A stretch of DNA of 64,000 nucleotides. It comes from Variovorax sp. CF079 (GTDB taxonomy: Bacteria > Pseudomonadota > Gammaproteobacteria > Burkholderiales > Burkholderiaceae_C). Of this stretch, positions 16,967-25,718 are shown piece after piece. Position numbers and translations under genes: made by a program. Where the stretch lies: NCBI RefSeq assembly GCF_900101545.1, contig NZ_FMZU01000022.1:1-64000 (forward strand), written 5' to 3'. Each line of letters begins with the position of its first letter. The stretch's first letter is position 1. Below the pieces are notes generated by a model. That model saw nothing but the letters and a program-made list of their open reading frames with translations, was not told the DNA's origin and searched no databases.

Positions 16967-17929
16967 ATGAGCACTCAGTTTGCAACCCTGGGCGACGAGA
17001 TCGGCGCACCCGCGCTGCCGGCCACGCGGCCCGCGAGCCCGCCGGCGGACTCGCCGTTGCGCATCTTCCTGCGCGAGTTCGCCGAGTCCAGGCTGGCGCT
17101 GGTCGGCGCGTTGGTGCTGCTGCTGCTGGTCGCGGGCGCCGCGTTCGCGCCCGTGCTCGCGCCGCAGAATCCCTACGACCTCGCGCAGCTCGACATCCTG
17201 GACGGGCGCCTGCCGCCAGGCTCGCCGAGCGCCGATGAAGCGTCGGGCCGCGTCTACCTGCTAGGCACCGACGAGCAGGGGCGCGACATGCTCTCCGCCA
17301 TGCTCTACGGCCTGCGCATCTCGCTGGGCATCGGCATCGTCGCGACGCTGGCCGCGCTGTCGCTCGGCAGCATGCTCGGGCTGCTGGCCGCCTACGCCGG
17401 CGGGCGGCTCGACGCCTTCCTGATGCGCGTGGTCGACATCCAGCTGTCGTTCCCGGCCATCCTGCTCGCGCTGGTGCTGATCACGGTGCTCAAGCCGGGC
17501 ATCGGCAACGTGGCGCTCGCGCTGGTGGCGGTGCAATGGGCCTACTACGCGCGCACCGTGCGCGCCGCCGCGCTGATCGAGCGCAGGAAGGAATACGTCG
17601 AGGCGGCGCACGGCCTGGGCCTCTCGGGCACACGCATCGTGTTCCGGCACCTGCTGCCCAACTGCCTGCCGCCGGTGATCGTGGTCGCCGCGCTGCAGGT
17701 GGCCAACGCGATCTCGCTGGAAGCGACCTTGTCCTTTCTCGGCATCGGTGTGCCGATCACCGAGCCCTCGCTGGGCCTGATGATCGCCAACGGCCAGCAG
17801 TACCTGCTTGCCGGCAAGTACTGGATGTCGCTGTACCCGGGCCTGATGCTGCTCGTGACCATCCTCGCCATCAACCTGGTGGCCGACCAGCTGCGCGACG
17901 TGCTGAACCCGCGCCTGCAGAAGCAATGA
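16967..17929 (+). CDS. ABC transporter permease, DppC type
   Basis: The second permease subunit, 320 residues. It has a cytoplasmic N-terminal stretch, a first helix near residues 40-62, the periplasmic loop containing YLLGTDEQGRDMLSAMLYG and the BPD_transp_1 core. The coupling loop EYVEAAHGLGLSGTRIVF is clear. Its stop overlaps the start of the next gene (ATGA), which implies translational coupling with the ATPase. Confidence 0.94.
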   Translation: MSTQFATLGDEIGAPALPATRPASPPADSPLRIFLREFAESRLALVGALVLLLLVAGAAFAPVLAPQNPYDLAQLDILDGRLPPGSPSADEASGRVYLLGTDEQGRDMLSAMLYGLRISLGIGIVATLAALSLGSMLGLLAAYAGGRLDAFLMRVVDIQLSFPAILLALVLITVLKPGIGNVALALVAVQWAYYARTVRAAALIERRKEYVEAAHGLGLSGTRIVFRHLLPNCLPPVIVVAALQVANAISLEATLSFLGIGVPITEPSLGLMIANGQQYLLAGKYWMSLYPGLMLLVTILAINLVADQLRDVLNPRLQKQ

Positions 17930-18918
17930 GTGCCATGACCTCTCCCACACTGGTCGTCGAGGGTCTCAGGACCGCGTTCTCCACCCGTGCCGGCATCGTC
18001 AAGGCGGTGGACGACGTGTCCTTCAGCGTGAAGCGCGGCGAGATCATGGGCCTGGTCGGCGAGTCCGGCTCCGGCAAGTCAATGACCGGCTATTCGATGC
18101 TGGGCCTCGTCGATCCGCCGGGTAGGGTGGTGGGCGGCAAGGTGCTGCTCACGCAGCGCAGCGGAGAACAGATCGACCTGTTGCAGCTCTCGCCGCGTGC
18201 GCTGCAGCGCGTGCGCGGCAACCGGGTGGCGATGATCTTCCAGGACCCGATGATGACGCTCAATCCGGTGCTGCGCATCGACACGCAGATGGTCGAGGCG
18301 ATCCGTGCGCATCACGACGTGAGCGTCGGCGCCGCGCGTGAACGCGCGGCCGCAGCGCTCGCCGCGGTGGGCATCGCCTCGCCGCACGCGCGCCTGCTGG
18401 CCTATCCGCACCAGTTCTCGGGCGGCATGCGCCAGCGCGTGGCAATTGCGATCGCGCTGCTCAACCAGCCCGACCTCATCATTGCGGACGAGCCGACCAC
18501 GGCGCTCGACGTCACGATCCAGGGCCAGATCCTGGCCGAGATGCAGGCGCTGTGCCGCGAGTCGGGCACGGCGCTGATCTGGATCACGCACGACCTCTCG
18601 GTGGTGGCAGGCCTAGCCGACACGGTCTCGGTGATGTATGCCGGCCGCATCGTGGAGCAGGGCGCCGTCGCGGACGTGCTCGAAGCTCCGAGCCACCCTT
18701 ACACGCGCGGACTCATCGCGAGCGCGCCGTCGCGCAGCGTGCGCGGCCGGCCGCTCGCGCAGATCCCGGGCATGACGCCCTCGCTGCTCGCGCTACCCCC
18801 CGGCTGCGCCTTCCAGGAGCGCTGCGGCCGCCGCACCGCGGCCTGCAGCGCCGCACCGCCGCTCACGCAGCTGGGCGAGCGGCAACTGCGCTGCTTCCAT
18901 CCCTTTCAGGCGGCCTGA
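17926..18918 (+). CDS. ABC transporter ATP-binding protein, DppD type
   Basis: A 330-residue ATPase. Walker A is GESGSGKS (45-52), the ABC signature is FSGGMRQRVAIA and Walker B is IADEPTTALD. The C-terminal oligopeptide-transporter extension holds Cys residues typical of DppD/OppD (PGCAFQERC). I chose the ATG at 17926, which overlaps the permease stop; an ATG at 17935 is possible. It powers uptake together with the next gene. Confidence 0.93.
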   Translation: MSAMTSPTLVVEGLRTAFSTRAGIVKAVDDVSFSVKRGEIMGLVGESGSGKSMTGYSMLGLVDPPGRVVGGKVLLTQRSGEQIDLLQLSPRALQRVRGNRVAMIFQDPMMTLNPVLRIDTQMVEAIRAHHDVSVGAARERAAAALAAVGIASPHARLLAYPHQFSGGMRQRVAIAIALLNQPDLIIADEPTTALDVTIQGQILAEMQALCRESGTALIWITHDLSVVAGLADTVSVMYAGRIVEQGAVADVLEAPSHPYTRGLIASAPSRSVRGRPLAQIPGMTPSLLALPPGCAFQERCGRRTAACSAAPPLTQLGERQLRCFHPFQAA

Positions 18919-18921
18919 CGA

Positions 18922-19995
18922 ATGCCAACCACTTCCTCCCTCCCTCTGCTGGAACTTCGCAAGGTCTCCAAGCGCTTCGTGAAGAAGCCCGATGCGGCGG
19001 CCCGCCTGGCGGGCCTGCTGGGCGCAAAGGTCGCCGACCAGACCGTGCACGCCGTCGACCTCGTCGACCTCGAGGTGCGCCGCGGCGAGGTGGTCGGCCT
19101 GGTGGGCGAATCCGGCTGCGGCAAGTCCACGCTGGGCCGCGTGGCGGCCGGCCTGCACGGCCTCACCGAGGGGGAGCGCTGGTGGCAGGGCGAGAACACC
19201 GCGGCGCTCAAAGACCGGCTCGGCAGCGCGGCCTGGCGGCGCCGGATGCTGGCCATCCAGATGATCTTCCAGGACCCGTACGCGAGTCTCAATCCGCGGC
19301 TGCGCGTTCAGCAGATCATCGGCGAGGCGCCGGTTGCGCACGGGATGATCGACGCTTCGAACCAGCAGGCGCTGGTGGCCGAGCTGATGCAGAAGGTCGG
19401 GCTGGACCCGCAGTTCATGCGGCGCTTTCCACACCAGTTCTCCGGCGGCCAGCGTGCACGCATCGGCATCGCGCGGGCGCTCGCGGTCGAGCCCGCGCTG
19501 CTGATCTGCGACGAGGCGGTCGCGGCGCTCGACGTCTCTGTCCAGGCGCAGGTGATCAACCTGTTCATGAAGCTGCGCGACGAGCTCGATCTCACCTATC
19601 TCTTCATCAGCCACGACCTCGGCGTGGTGCGGCACATCAGCGATCGCGTGGTCGTGATGTACCTTGGGCGGGTGGTGGAATCCTCGTCGGCAGAGGATGT
19701 GTTCGAGGAGCCGTTGCACCCCTATACGCAGGGTCTGCTGGAAGAGGCGCCGCGGCTGGAGGTGCGCAGAAAGACCTATGTCGCGATCCAGGGAGAGATC
19801 CCGTCCCCGATGAACCCGCCCCGAGGCTGCCATTTCCATCCGCGCTGCCCGCAGGCCTTGCCGCGCTGCGCGGAAGAAGTGCCGGCGCTGCGGAACGTGA
19901 CGGCAGGCCGATGGGTGGCCTGCCATCGCGTGCAAGCCGACGAAAGCTGGCATGCCGTCGCCCCCCGGATGGCTGCGACCGAGAGGGCGCGGTGA
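18922..19995 (+). CDS. ABC transporter ATP-binding protein, DppF type
   Basis: The second ATPase, 357 residues. Walker A is GESGCGKS (62-69), the signature is FSGGQRARIGIA, and a C-terminal Cys-containing RGCHFHPRCP segment is present. Walker B reads LLICDEAVAALD, with Ala-Val where Pro-Thr/Val is usual; the catalytic Asp-Glu is kept. It starts three bases after the DppD-type gene. Its stop overlaps the GTG of the oxidoreductase, so transport and biosynthetic genes are translated as one chain. Confidence 0.92.
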   Translation: MPTTSSLPLLELRKVSKRFVKKPDAAARLAGLLGAKVADQTVHAVDLVDLEVRRGEVVGLVGESGCGKSTLGRVAAGLHGLTEGERWWQGENTAALKDRLGSAAWRRRMLAIQMIFQDPYASLNPRLRVQQIIGEAPVAHGMIDASNQQALVAELMQKVGLDPQFMRRFPHQFSGGQRARIGIARALAVEPALLICDEAVAALDVSVQAQVINLFMKLRDELDLTYLFISHDLGVVRHISDRVVVMYLGRVVESSSAEDVFEEPLHPYTQGLLEEAPRLEVRRKTYVAIQGEIPSPMNPPRGCHFHPRCPQALPRCAEEVPALRNVTAGRWVACHRVQADESWHAVAPRMAATERAR

Positions 19996-21779
19996 AGATC
20001 GTGGTGATGTCCTGGCTCGCGCGCGAGTCGGTGGAGATCTTCCTGCGCAGCAACATCGTCTACCGGCCGGACCTCGCGGCCAGGCCGGCGCATGTGGCAG
20101 GCGATGAGCTGGCGCTGCTCGCGCCCGATGTCGTGATCGCGCGCGATGCAGACGGCGAAGCGGTCGCCGCGCTGCAGGCCTTGCTGCCGGACTGCCGCTT
20201 CATCGTCTGCCGCCTCGCAAGCGCGGCGCCGGCGCGCGACCTGCCGCAACCCGGCGCGCGCTGTGCGTGGGTTTGCGCCTCCACCTGGGAACGCGCGGAG
20301 TACGAGGCCTTCGTCCTGGCCGAAGCGCTTTGCCGCCCGCGGCACCGGCCCCGCCCGCCGGCGATCGGCGGACAGCCGGCGGACGTGATCCTCGTCGGTG
20401 CAGGCGTAGTCAATCTCGTGACGGCACTCGTGCTGTGCACGCACGGCTTCGATGTCTCGGTGGTGGAGCGCATGGCCGATCCGCTGGCCTCGGAGCACGA
20501 GCGGCCTCGCGGCGCCGGCGCCACCTTCGGCGGCAGGGATGCGCGGATCTTCTCGTTCAACGAGTCGCGGCAGCACCTCGCCTGTTCGCCGCGCTACACG
20601 CCGCAGACGCACACGCAGTTCCGCGCCAAGGTGTCGCAGGACGGCTGGCTATCGCGCGCGCCGGAACATCTTGGCGAGCGCGAGCGCCGATGGATCCGGC
20701 AGCTGGAGCAGGTGCCGCCGTGGGCCGCGCTCGCCTACGGCAACGACATCGTCGGCTTCAATCGGCAGAGCGCCGCGCGCTGGCAGGAGATCTTCAGCCT
20801 CCATCCCGAGATCCTGCAGGACGCGCACTACATCGGCCGGCTCCTGCGGGTCTATCCGGACCAGGCCTCCTTCGCCGCGGCGCGGACAGCCGAGGCGGAG
20901 ATCGGCGCGCTGATCCGCACACTCGACCTGCGGCTCCTGCGCGAGGACGAGCCCGCATTGGCCGATGCCATCGACCGCGGCGCGATCGCGGGCGCGCTTG
21001 CCGTGCGCGGCTTCTCGCTCAATATCCAGCGCTTCGGCCGCAACCTGATCCGGCTGCTGCAGGAGCTGGGCGTGCGCTTCTCGTGGCAGCAGCAGCTCAC
21101 GGCGATCCGGCACGACGGCGCCGGTGCGGTGAGCGGCCTGGTCATCGGCGGACGGCTCTGCCGCGCGCGGCACTACGTGATCTGTCCGGGCGCGCACGGC
21201 CGCTCCATCGAGGGGCGCAGCGCGGCGCTGGATGCGATCGGCGCGATGGTCGGCATGTGGGTCACGCTGCCGAACGACGGCATGCCCTTGTCCTCGCCGC
21301 TCAAGGTGCGGCGGCGCGGCTTCGGCAGCGGCGCGGCGGCGCAGGGTGCCAACATCGTGCCGGGGCGCGATGCGTCCGGCGCGCCGGTGCTGCATTGCAG
21401 TTCGGGCCACGGCTTCGTCGGCGTCGATGCGGCCGACGTGCGCGCAGCGGACCTCGAGGAGCTGGCGCGCTGCGTGATGCAAACGGCCGAGGACTTGTTC
21501 GGCGACAAGTTCCACCGCGCGCGCAGCACCGGCCTGATCGGCGCGACGCCGGCATACTGCATCCGTCCCTGGACGCCTTCCGGGCTGGGTCTGGTCGAAG
21601 TGCAGGACGCGGCGAGCGGCGGCCGTCTCGTCGTCAGCGGCGGCCACAACACGGGCGGCTTCGCCCAGTCGCCCGAAGTGGCGCGGGCGGTGCTGTGCGC
21701 ACTGCAGGAGAGGCCGCATCCGATGCACGCGCTCTACCATCCGCGGCGCTTCGCGGACGTGTTCGAGGCGAGCGCATGA
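19992..21779 (+). CDS. FAD-dependent oxidoreductase (DAO/DadA-like) with a 130-residue N-terminal extension
   Basis: A protein of 595 residues. The flavin-binding core begins at about 131 with DVILVGAGVVNLVTA (Gly136-x-Gly138) and ends with the DAO-family pattern GLGLVEV...VVSGGHNTGGFA. Such enzymes oxidise amino acids or other amines, passing electrons to oxygen or quinone. The first 130 residues (KIVVMSWLARESVEIFLRSN onward) resemble no flavoprotein part I know; they have an alternating strand/helix look and may form a separate Rossmann-like domain. GTG at 19992 overlaps the ATPase stop (GTGA). The last bases overlap the NRPS start (ATGA). Context suggests it acts on the NRPS building block or product. 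Confidence 0.85.
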   Translation: MKIVVMSWLARESVEIFLRSNIVYRPDLAARPAHVAGDELALLAPDVVIARDADGEAVAALQALLPDCRFIVCRLASAAPARDLPQPGARCAWVCASTWERAEYEAFVLAEALCRPRHRPRPPAIGGQPADVILVGAGVVNLVTALVLCTHGFDVSVVERMADPLASEHERPRGAGATFGGRDARIFSFNESRQHLACSPRYTPQTHTQFRAKVSQDGWLSRAPEHLGERERRWIRQLEQVPPWAALAYGNDIVGFNRQSAARWQEIFSLHPEILQDAHYIGRLLRVYPDQASFAAARTAEAEIGALIRTLDLRLLREDEPALADAIDRGAIAGALAVRGFSLNIQRFGRNLIRLLQELGVRFSWQQQLTAIRHDGAGAVSGLVIGGRLCRARHYVICPGAHGRSIEGRSAALDAIGAMVGMWVTLPNDGMPLSSPLKVRRRGFGSGAAAQGANIVPGRDASGAPVLHCSSGHGFVGVDAADVRAADLEELARCVMQTAEDLFGDKFHRARSTGLIGATPAYCIRPWTPSGLGLVEVQDAASGGRLVVSGGHNTGGFAQSPEVARAVLCALQERPHPMHALYHPRRFADVFEASA

Positions 21780-24700
21780 TGCGTGACGCTGCGGCGCTCG
21801 CGGCACCGTCGCTGACGCAGCTGCTGGTCCACGGCTTGCGCCACGGCCATGCCGAGATGCTGGTGCAGGCCGATGCCTGTCGCGTGACGCGCAGCGAGTT
21901 CGAGCAGCGCGTCGTCGCGCAGATCGAGCGCTTGCGTGGACACGGCGCCAGGCAGGGGACGCGCGTGCTGCTGCACGGTGTCGCCACGCCGTCGCTCGTC
22001 GCGATGCTGGTGGCCTGCCTGCTCGAAGGCTTGGTGGTGGTGCCGGTCGACGCGACGCTGCCCGCGCAGCGCAAACAGGCGATGGTGCAGGCGGCAGCGC
22101 CGGCGCTCAGCTTCGACTTCACGCCGGACGAGGCCGAAGCCTCGTCCGGCACCCCCGGCCTCTGCCTGAGCGACATGGTCCTGCCGCAGGTGGCGCAGGA
22201 CGCCCCGTGCTACGTCTTCTTCACCTCCGGAACCACCGGCCGGCCGAAAGGCATCGTCGGCCGGCGCGGCGGACTCGCGCACTTCCTGGCCTGGGAGGCG
22301 GGGATGCTGGGCCTCGCGCCGAGCGAGCGCGTCGGCATGCTCACGCGCCTGTCCTTCGACGTGGCGCTGCGCGACCTGCTGCTGCCCATCGTCGCGGGCG
22401 TCACGGGCTGCGTCCCGCCGCAGGGCGAGGTTCAGAGTCCCGCGCAGGTGCTGGAGTGGCTGGCAGACATGCAGGTCAGCGTGATGCACACGGTGCCCTC
22501 GCTCGCCCAGAGCTACCTGGCCGCGCGTCCTGCCGGCTTTCGCAACGATGTGCTGCGCCACACGCTCTTTGCCGGCGAGCCGCTCACCGGCGCGCTGGTC
22601 GAGCGCTGGCGCGCGGCCTTCGCGCGCAGCGCGGTGCACAACCTCTACGGTCCGACGGAGACGACGCTCGCCAAGTTCTGGGCGTTGGTCCCCCATCCCG
22701 CGCCCGAGGGCATCCAGTCCTGCGGCATGCCGCTGCCGCAGACCTCGGTGCGCATCGTCGACGAAGAGGTCGCGCCCGTGCCCGATGGGCAGCTCGGCGA
22801 GGTGCTGATCCGGACCGTCCATCGGTCGCTCGGCTACCTCGATCCGTCCGAGCCTGCCGCGCGCAACTTCGTCGAGCACGAGGGCGTGCCCGGCTACCTG
22901 AGCGGCGACCTTGGCTGGCTCGACGCGCAGGGCGCGCTGCACCTTCGGGGGCGCAAGGACCACCAGCTCAAGATCCTCGGCACGCGCGTCGAGCCGGTGG
23001 GCGTGGCAGCGGTGCTGCAAGCCCACCCGGACGTGGACGATGCCGCCGTGGTCTGCGTGACGGACGACGCCGGCGATGCTCGGCTGATCGCGTACTTCAC
23101 GACCGCATGCGATGCCGAAGCCGTCCGCAGGCGCCTGCGACCCTACGTGGCCGAGCGATTGCCCGCGGCGGCGGTGCCGAGCCGGTTCATCGCGCTCGAC
23201 GCGCTGCCCGTCACGGCCAACGGCAAGCTCGATCGATCGCGCCTGCCCGCGCCCGCGAGCGCCTCGCCCGACGCGCAGCCTCCCGAAGACGCGCTGGCGC
23301 AGGCAGTGGCCGACGCCATGGCGGCCGCGCTCGGCGTGGGGCAGGTCGGGGCGGCCGACGACTTCTTCGCGCTCGGCGGCGATTCGCTGGCCGCGATGCA
23401 GCTGTGCGTCGAGCTCGAAACGCGCTCGGCACTGCATCTGCAGCCCGCGGACTTGCTGCATGCACCGTCGCCGAGCGAGATCGCGAACCATCTTCGCGCG
23501 CATGGCAGCAAGGCTCCCGAGCCCATTCCGGCCGCGCCGCGCACGACCTGGTTCGAACTCAGCCCGCAGCAGCGCCGCTACTTCCGCACCTTCTGCGCAG
23601 GCGGCAATCGCAACTGGTGCAATATGGTCGCTGTCTTCGACCTGCCGCCCGCCACCGGCCGCCATGCGCTGCAGCACGCGCTCGCCGAGATCGCGCTCAA
23701 GCACAACAGCCTGCGCCTGCGCTTCGCCCAGGACGAGCGCGGCACCGTGATGCAGTCGATCGATCCGGGCTCTGACTTCGACGTGCGCGTCTGCGATCTG
23801 AGTGCCAAAGCGCACGCGCGCCTGGCCTCGACGATCGAAGCCCTGCGCATTGCCGAGGGTGAGCAGGCGATCGCGCTCTTCGGCGTCGGCCCCATGTTCC
23901 GTGCCACGCTGCTGCTGCTGCCGGACGATGCGCGCAAGCTCCTGTGGACGGTGCATCACCTCGTGAGCGACGGCACCAGCCAGGGTCTGTTCGCGCAGGA
24001 GCTCGCTGCGCAGCTGGCCGGCGACAAGATCGAGGTGCCGCCGTCCTTCAGGGACATGGCAGCATCTGCGCAGTGCAGGCCGGGCCTGGATGCGGCGCGC
24101 GCGTACTTCCGTGCGCTGATGAGTCCGCCTTACGCGCACCGCTACGTACCGCCGATGGTCGAGTGCGCCGATCCGCAGCGCTGCCTGGCGCTCGAGACAT
24201 CGCTGGAGGCACCGCTGCGCGCCATGCTGCACAGCGCAGCGCGCCGGCAGCGCTGCACGCCCTACGTCTTCTTCGTCGCCGCGTATTTCCGGCTCGCGGC
24301 CTCGCTCGCGCGGCGCGAGGACATCGCCATCGTCACGCCCCTGGCGGGCCGCGCCCATCCGCAGATCGCGCGCGCCATCGGCGACTTCATCAACCTCGTG
24401 CCGCTGCGCCTGATGCAGGTTCACGGCATGCCGCCGCGCGAGCTCCTCGCTGCGGTCCGCGCGCAGATCGAAGGCGCCGCCGCGCACCAGGCCTGGCAGT
24501 TCGACGAGCTGCTGGACGACCTGGGCATCGCCTTCGACCCGGACCGCAATCCGCTGACCGGCTTCTCGCTCAACTTCATGCCGAACAAGGCCACCGGTTC
24601 AGCCGCGACGCTGCGGCATGCCGATCGCGGCTACCGGCTCAAGTACGACCTGCTGTTCCTGGTGCGCGACCACAGCGATGTCACGAACCTCGAGATCCAG

Positions 24701-24787
24701 TACCGTGCCGGCCTCCTGTCGCCAACCGCGGTGGAGCGCGTGGCCGAGGACTACAGCCATCACCTGGAGATGCTTTGCCATGCCTGA
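21776..24787 (+). CDS. Nonribosomal peptide synthetase, single module A-T-C
   Basis: A protein of 1003 residues with order adenylation, carrier, condensation. A-domain motifs: SGTTGRPKG (from Ser151), FDVALRD, NLYGPTETT, YLSGDLGW, GRKDHQLKI and the A10 motif NGKLDRSRLP. The carrier is DDFFALGGDSL, with the phosphopantetheine Ser537. The condensation active site is HHLVSDG (His727-Gly733), followed later by DFINLVPLR. FD at A4 keeps the Asp that binds the alpha-amine, so an alpha-amino acid is expected. My by-eye pocket reading is D-V-R-H-L-A-L-L-A-K, nearest to serine codes such as DVWHLSLIDK, but it is uncertain. There is no thioesterase or reductase. A terminal C domain implies that the aminoacyl group is condensed with a free amine or a second carrier substrate and released as an amide. 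Only one module is present and no MbtH gene is nearby. Confidence 0.95.
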   Translation: MMRDAAALAAPSLTQLLVHGLRHGHAEMLVQADACRVTRSEFEQRVVAQIERLRGHGARQGTRVLLHGVATPSLVAMLVACLLEGLVVVPVDATLPAQRKQAMVQAAAPALSFDFTPDEAEASSGTPGLCLSDMVLPQVAQDAPCYVFFTSGTTGRPKGIVGRRGGLAHFLAWEAGMLGLAPSERVGMLTRLSFDVALRDLLLPIVAGVTGCVPPQGEVQSPAQVLEWLADMQVSVMHTVPSLAQSYLAARPAGFRNDVLRHTLFAGEPLTGALVERWRAAFARSAVHNLYGPTETTLAKFWALVPHPAPEGIQSCGMPLPQTSVRIVDEEVAPVPDGQLGEVLIRTVHRSLGYLDPSEPAARNFVEHEGVPGYLSGDLGWLDAQGALHLRGRKDHQLKILGTRVEPVGVAAVLQAHPDVDDAAVVCVTDDAGDARLIAYFTTACDAEAVRRRLRPYVAERLPAAAVPSRFIALDALPVTANGKLDRSRLPAPASASPDAQPPEDALAQAVADAMAAALGVGQVGAADDFFALGGDSLAAMQLCVELETRSALHLQPADLLHAPSPSEIANHLRAHGSKAPEPIPAAPRTTWFELSPQQRRYFRTFCAGGNRNWCNMVAVFDLPPATGRHALQHALAEIALKHNSLRLRFAQDERGTVMQSIDPGSDFDVRVCDLSAKAHARLASTIEALRIAEGEQAIALFGVGPMFRATLLLLPDDARKLLWTVHHLVSDGTSQGLFAQELAAQLAGDKIEVPPSFRDMAASAQCRPGLDAARAYFRALMSPPYAHRYVPPMVECADPQRCLALETSLEAPLRAMLHSAARRQRCTPYVFFVAAYFRLAASLARREDIAIVTPLAGRAHPQIARAIGDFINLVPLRLMQVHGMPPRELLAAVRAQIEGAAAHQAWQFDELLDDLGIAFDPDRNPLTGFSLNFMPNKATGSAATLRHADRGYRLKYDLLFLVRDHSDVTNLEIQYRAGLLSPTAVERVAEDYSHHLEMLCHA

Positions 24788-25718
24788 GGCAACGAAGCCG
24801 CCGCCGCCCGCGGAGTACGCCTTGCTGCTGGTGCTCGCCACGCTGTGGGGCGGCTCGTTCACGCTCATCAAGGTGGCGCTCGCGGATTACCCGCCGGCCT
24901 CGCTGGTCGCGCTTCGCGTCCTCATCGGCGGGCTGGTGCTCGCAGCGCTGGCGGCCGCCAACGGCCTCGCGTTCCCGCGCAGCTTGCGCCGCTGGGGCGA
25001 GCTCTTCGTGCAAGGCCTGCTGCAGGGCGCGCTGCCCTTCACGCTGATCAGCTGGGGCGAGCTGCACATCGCAAGCAGCCTGGCTGGCGTCATCAATTCG
25101 ACGGTGCCGATGTTCGCGTTCATGCTGTCGGTTTTCGTGCTCGGCTCGGCGCCCTTCGTGCCGCGCAAGTTCGCGGGCGTCGTGCTGGGGCTGCTCGGCG
25201 TGCTCGTGATCGCCGGCGTGGAGGCAATCGGCGCGCTCGAAGGCGCGAACCTGCTCGCGGTGCTGGCCGTGCTCGGCGCGAGCGTGTCCTATGCCTGCGG
25301 CGCGGTTTTCGGCCACCGCTTCGACGACCAGCCGCCGCTGGTGACGGCGGCGGCCTCGCTGCTGTGCGGCAGCATGCTGATGGTTCCGATCAGCCTAGCG
25401 GTGGACCGGCCATGGACCCTCGCGCCCGGCCTCGAGACCACGTTGGCTGCGCTCGGTCTGGCGCTGCTCTCGACCGCACTGGCCAGCGTGATCTTCTTCC
25501 GGCTCATCCGCACGCTGGGCTCGGTGGCCACGACCAGCAATGCCTACCTGCGTGCGCTGGTCAGCGTGCTGCTCGGCGTCTTCTTCCTGTCGGAGCCGCT
25601 CGGCTGGAACGTCGTGCTGGCCGCGGCGCTGATCCTCGGCGGCGTGGCCTTGATCACCTGGAAGGGCGGGACAGCGCCGCCCGCCGGCGCCGCGCAAGGG
25701 CAGGGCGCGCGTTCATGA
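24780..25718 (+). CDS. EamA-family (DMT) transporter, putative exporter
   Basis: A membrane protein of 312 residues with ten predicted helices in two EamA repeats. The first repeat opens with LLVLATLWGGSFTLIKVAL and the second with LLAVLAVLGASVSYACGAVF. DMT proteins of this type export amino acids and small metabolites. The ATG at 24780 overlaps the end of the NRPS by eight bases, so it is coupled to it and is the natural candidate to export the NRPS product. Direction of transport is inferred. Confidence 0.92.
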   Translation: MPEATKPPPPAEYALLLVLATLWGGSFTLIKVALADYPPASLVALRVLIGGLVLAALAAANGLAFPRSLRRWGELFVQGLLQGALPFTLISWGELHIASSLAGVINSTVPMFAFMLSVFVLGSAPFVPRKFAGVVLGLLGVLVIAGVEAIGALEGANLLAVLAVLGASVSYACGAVFGHRFDDQPPLVTAAASLLCGSMLMVPISLAVDRPWTLAPGLETTLAALGLALLSTALASVIFFRLIRTLGSVATTSNAYLRALVSVLLGVFFLSEPLGWNVVLAAALILGGVALITWKGGTAPPAGAAQGQGARS

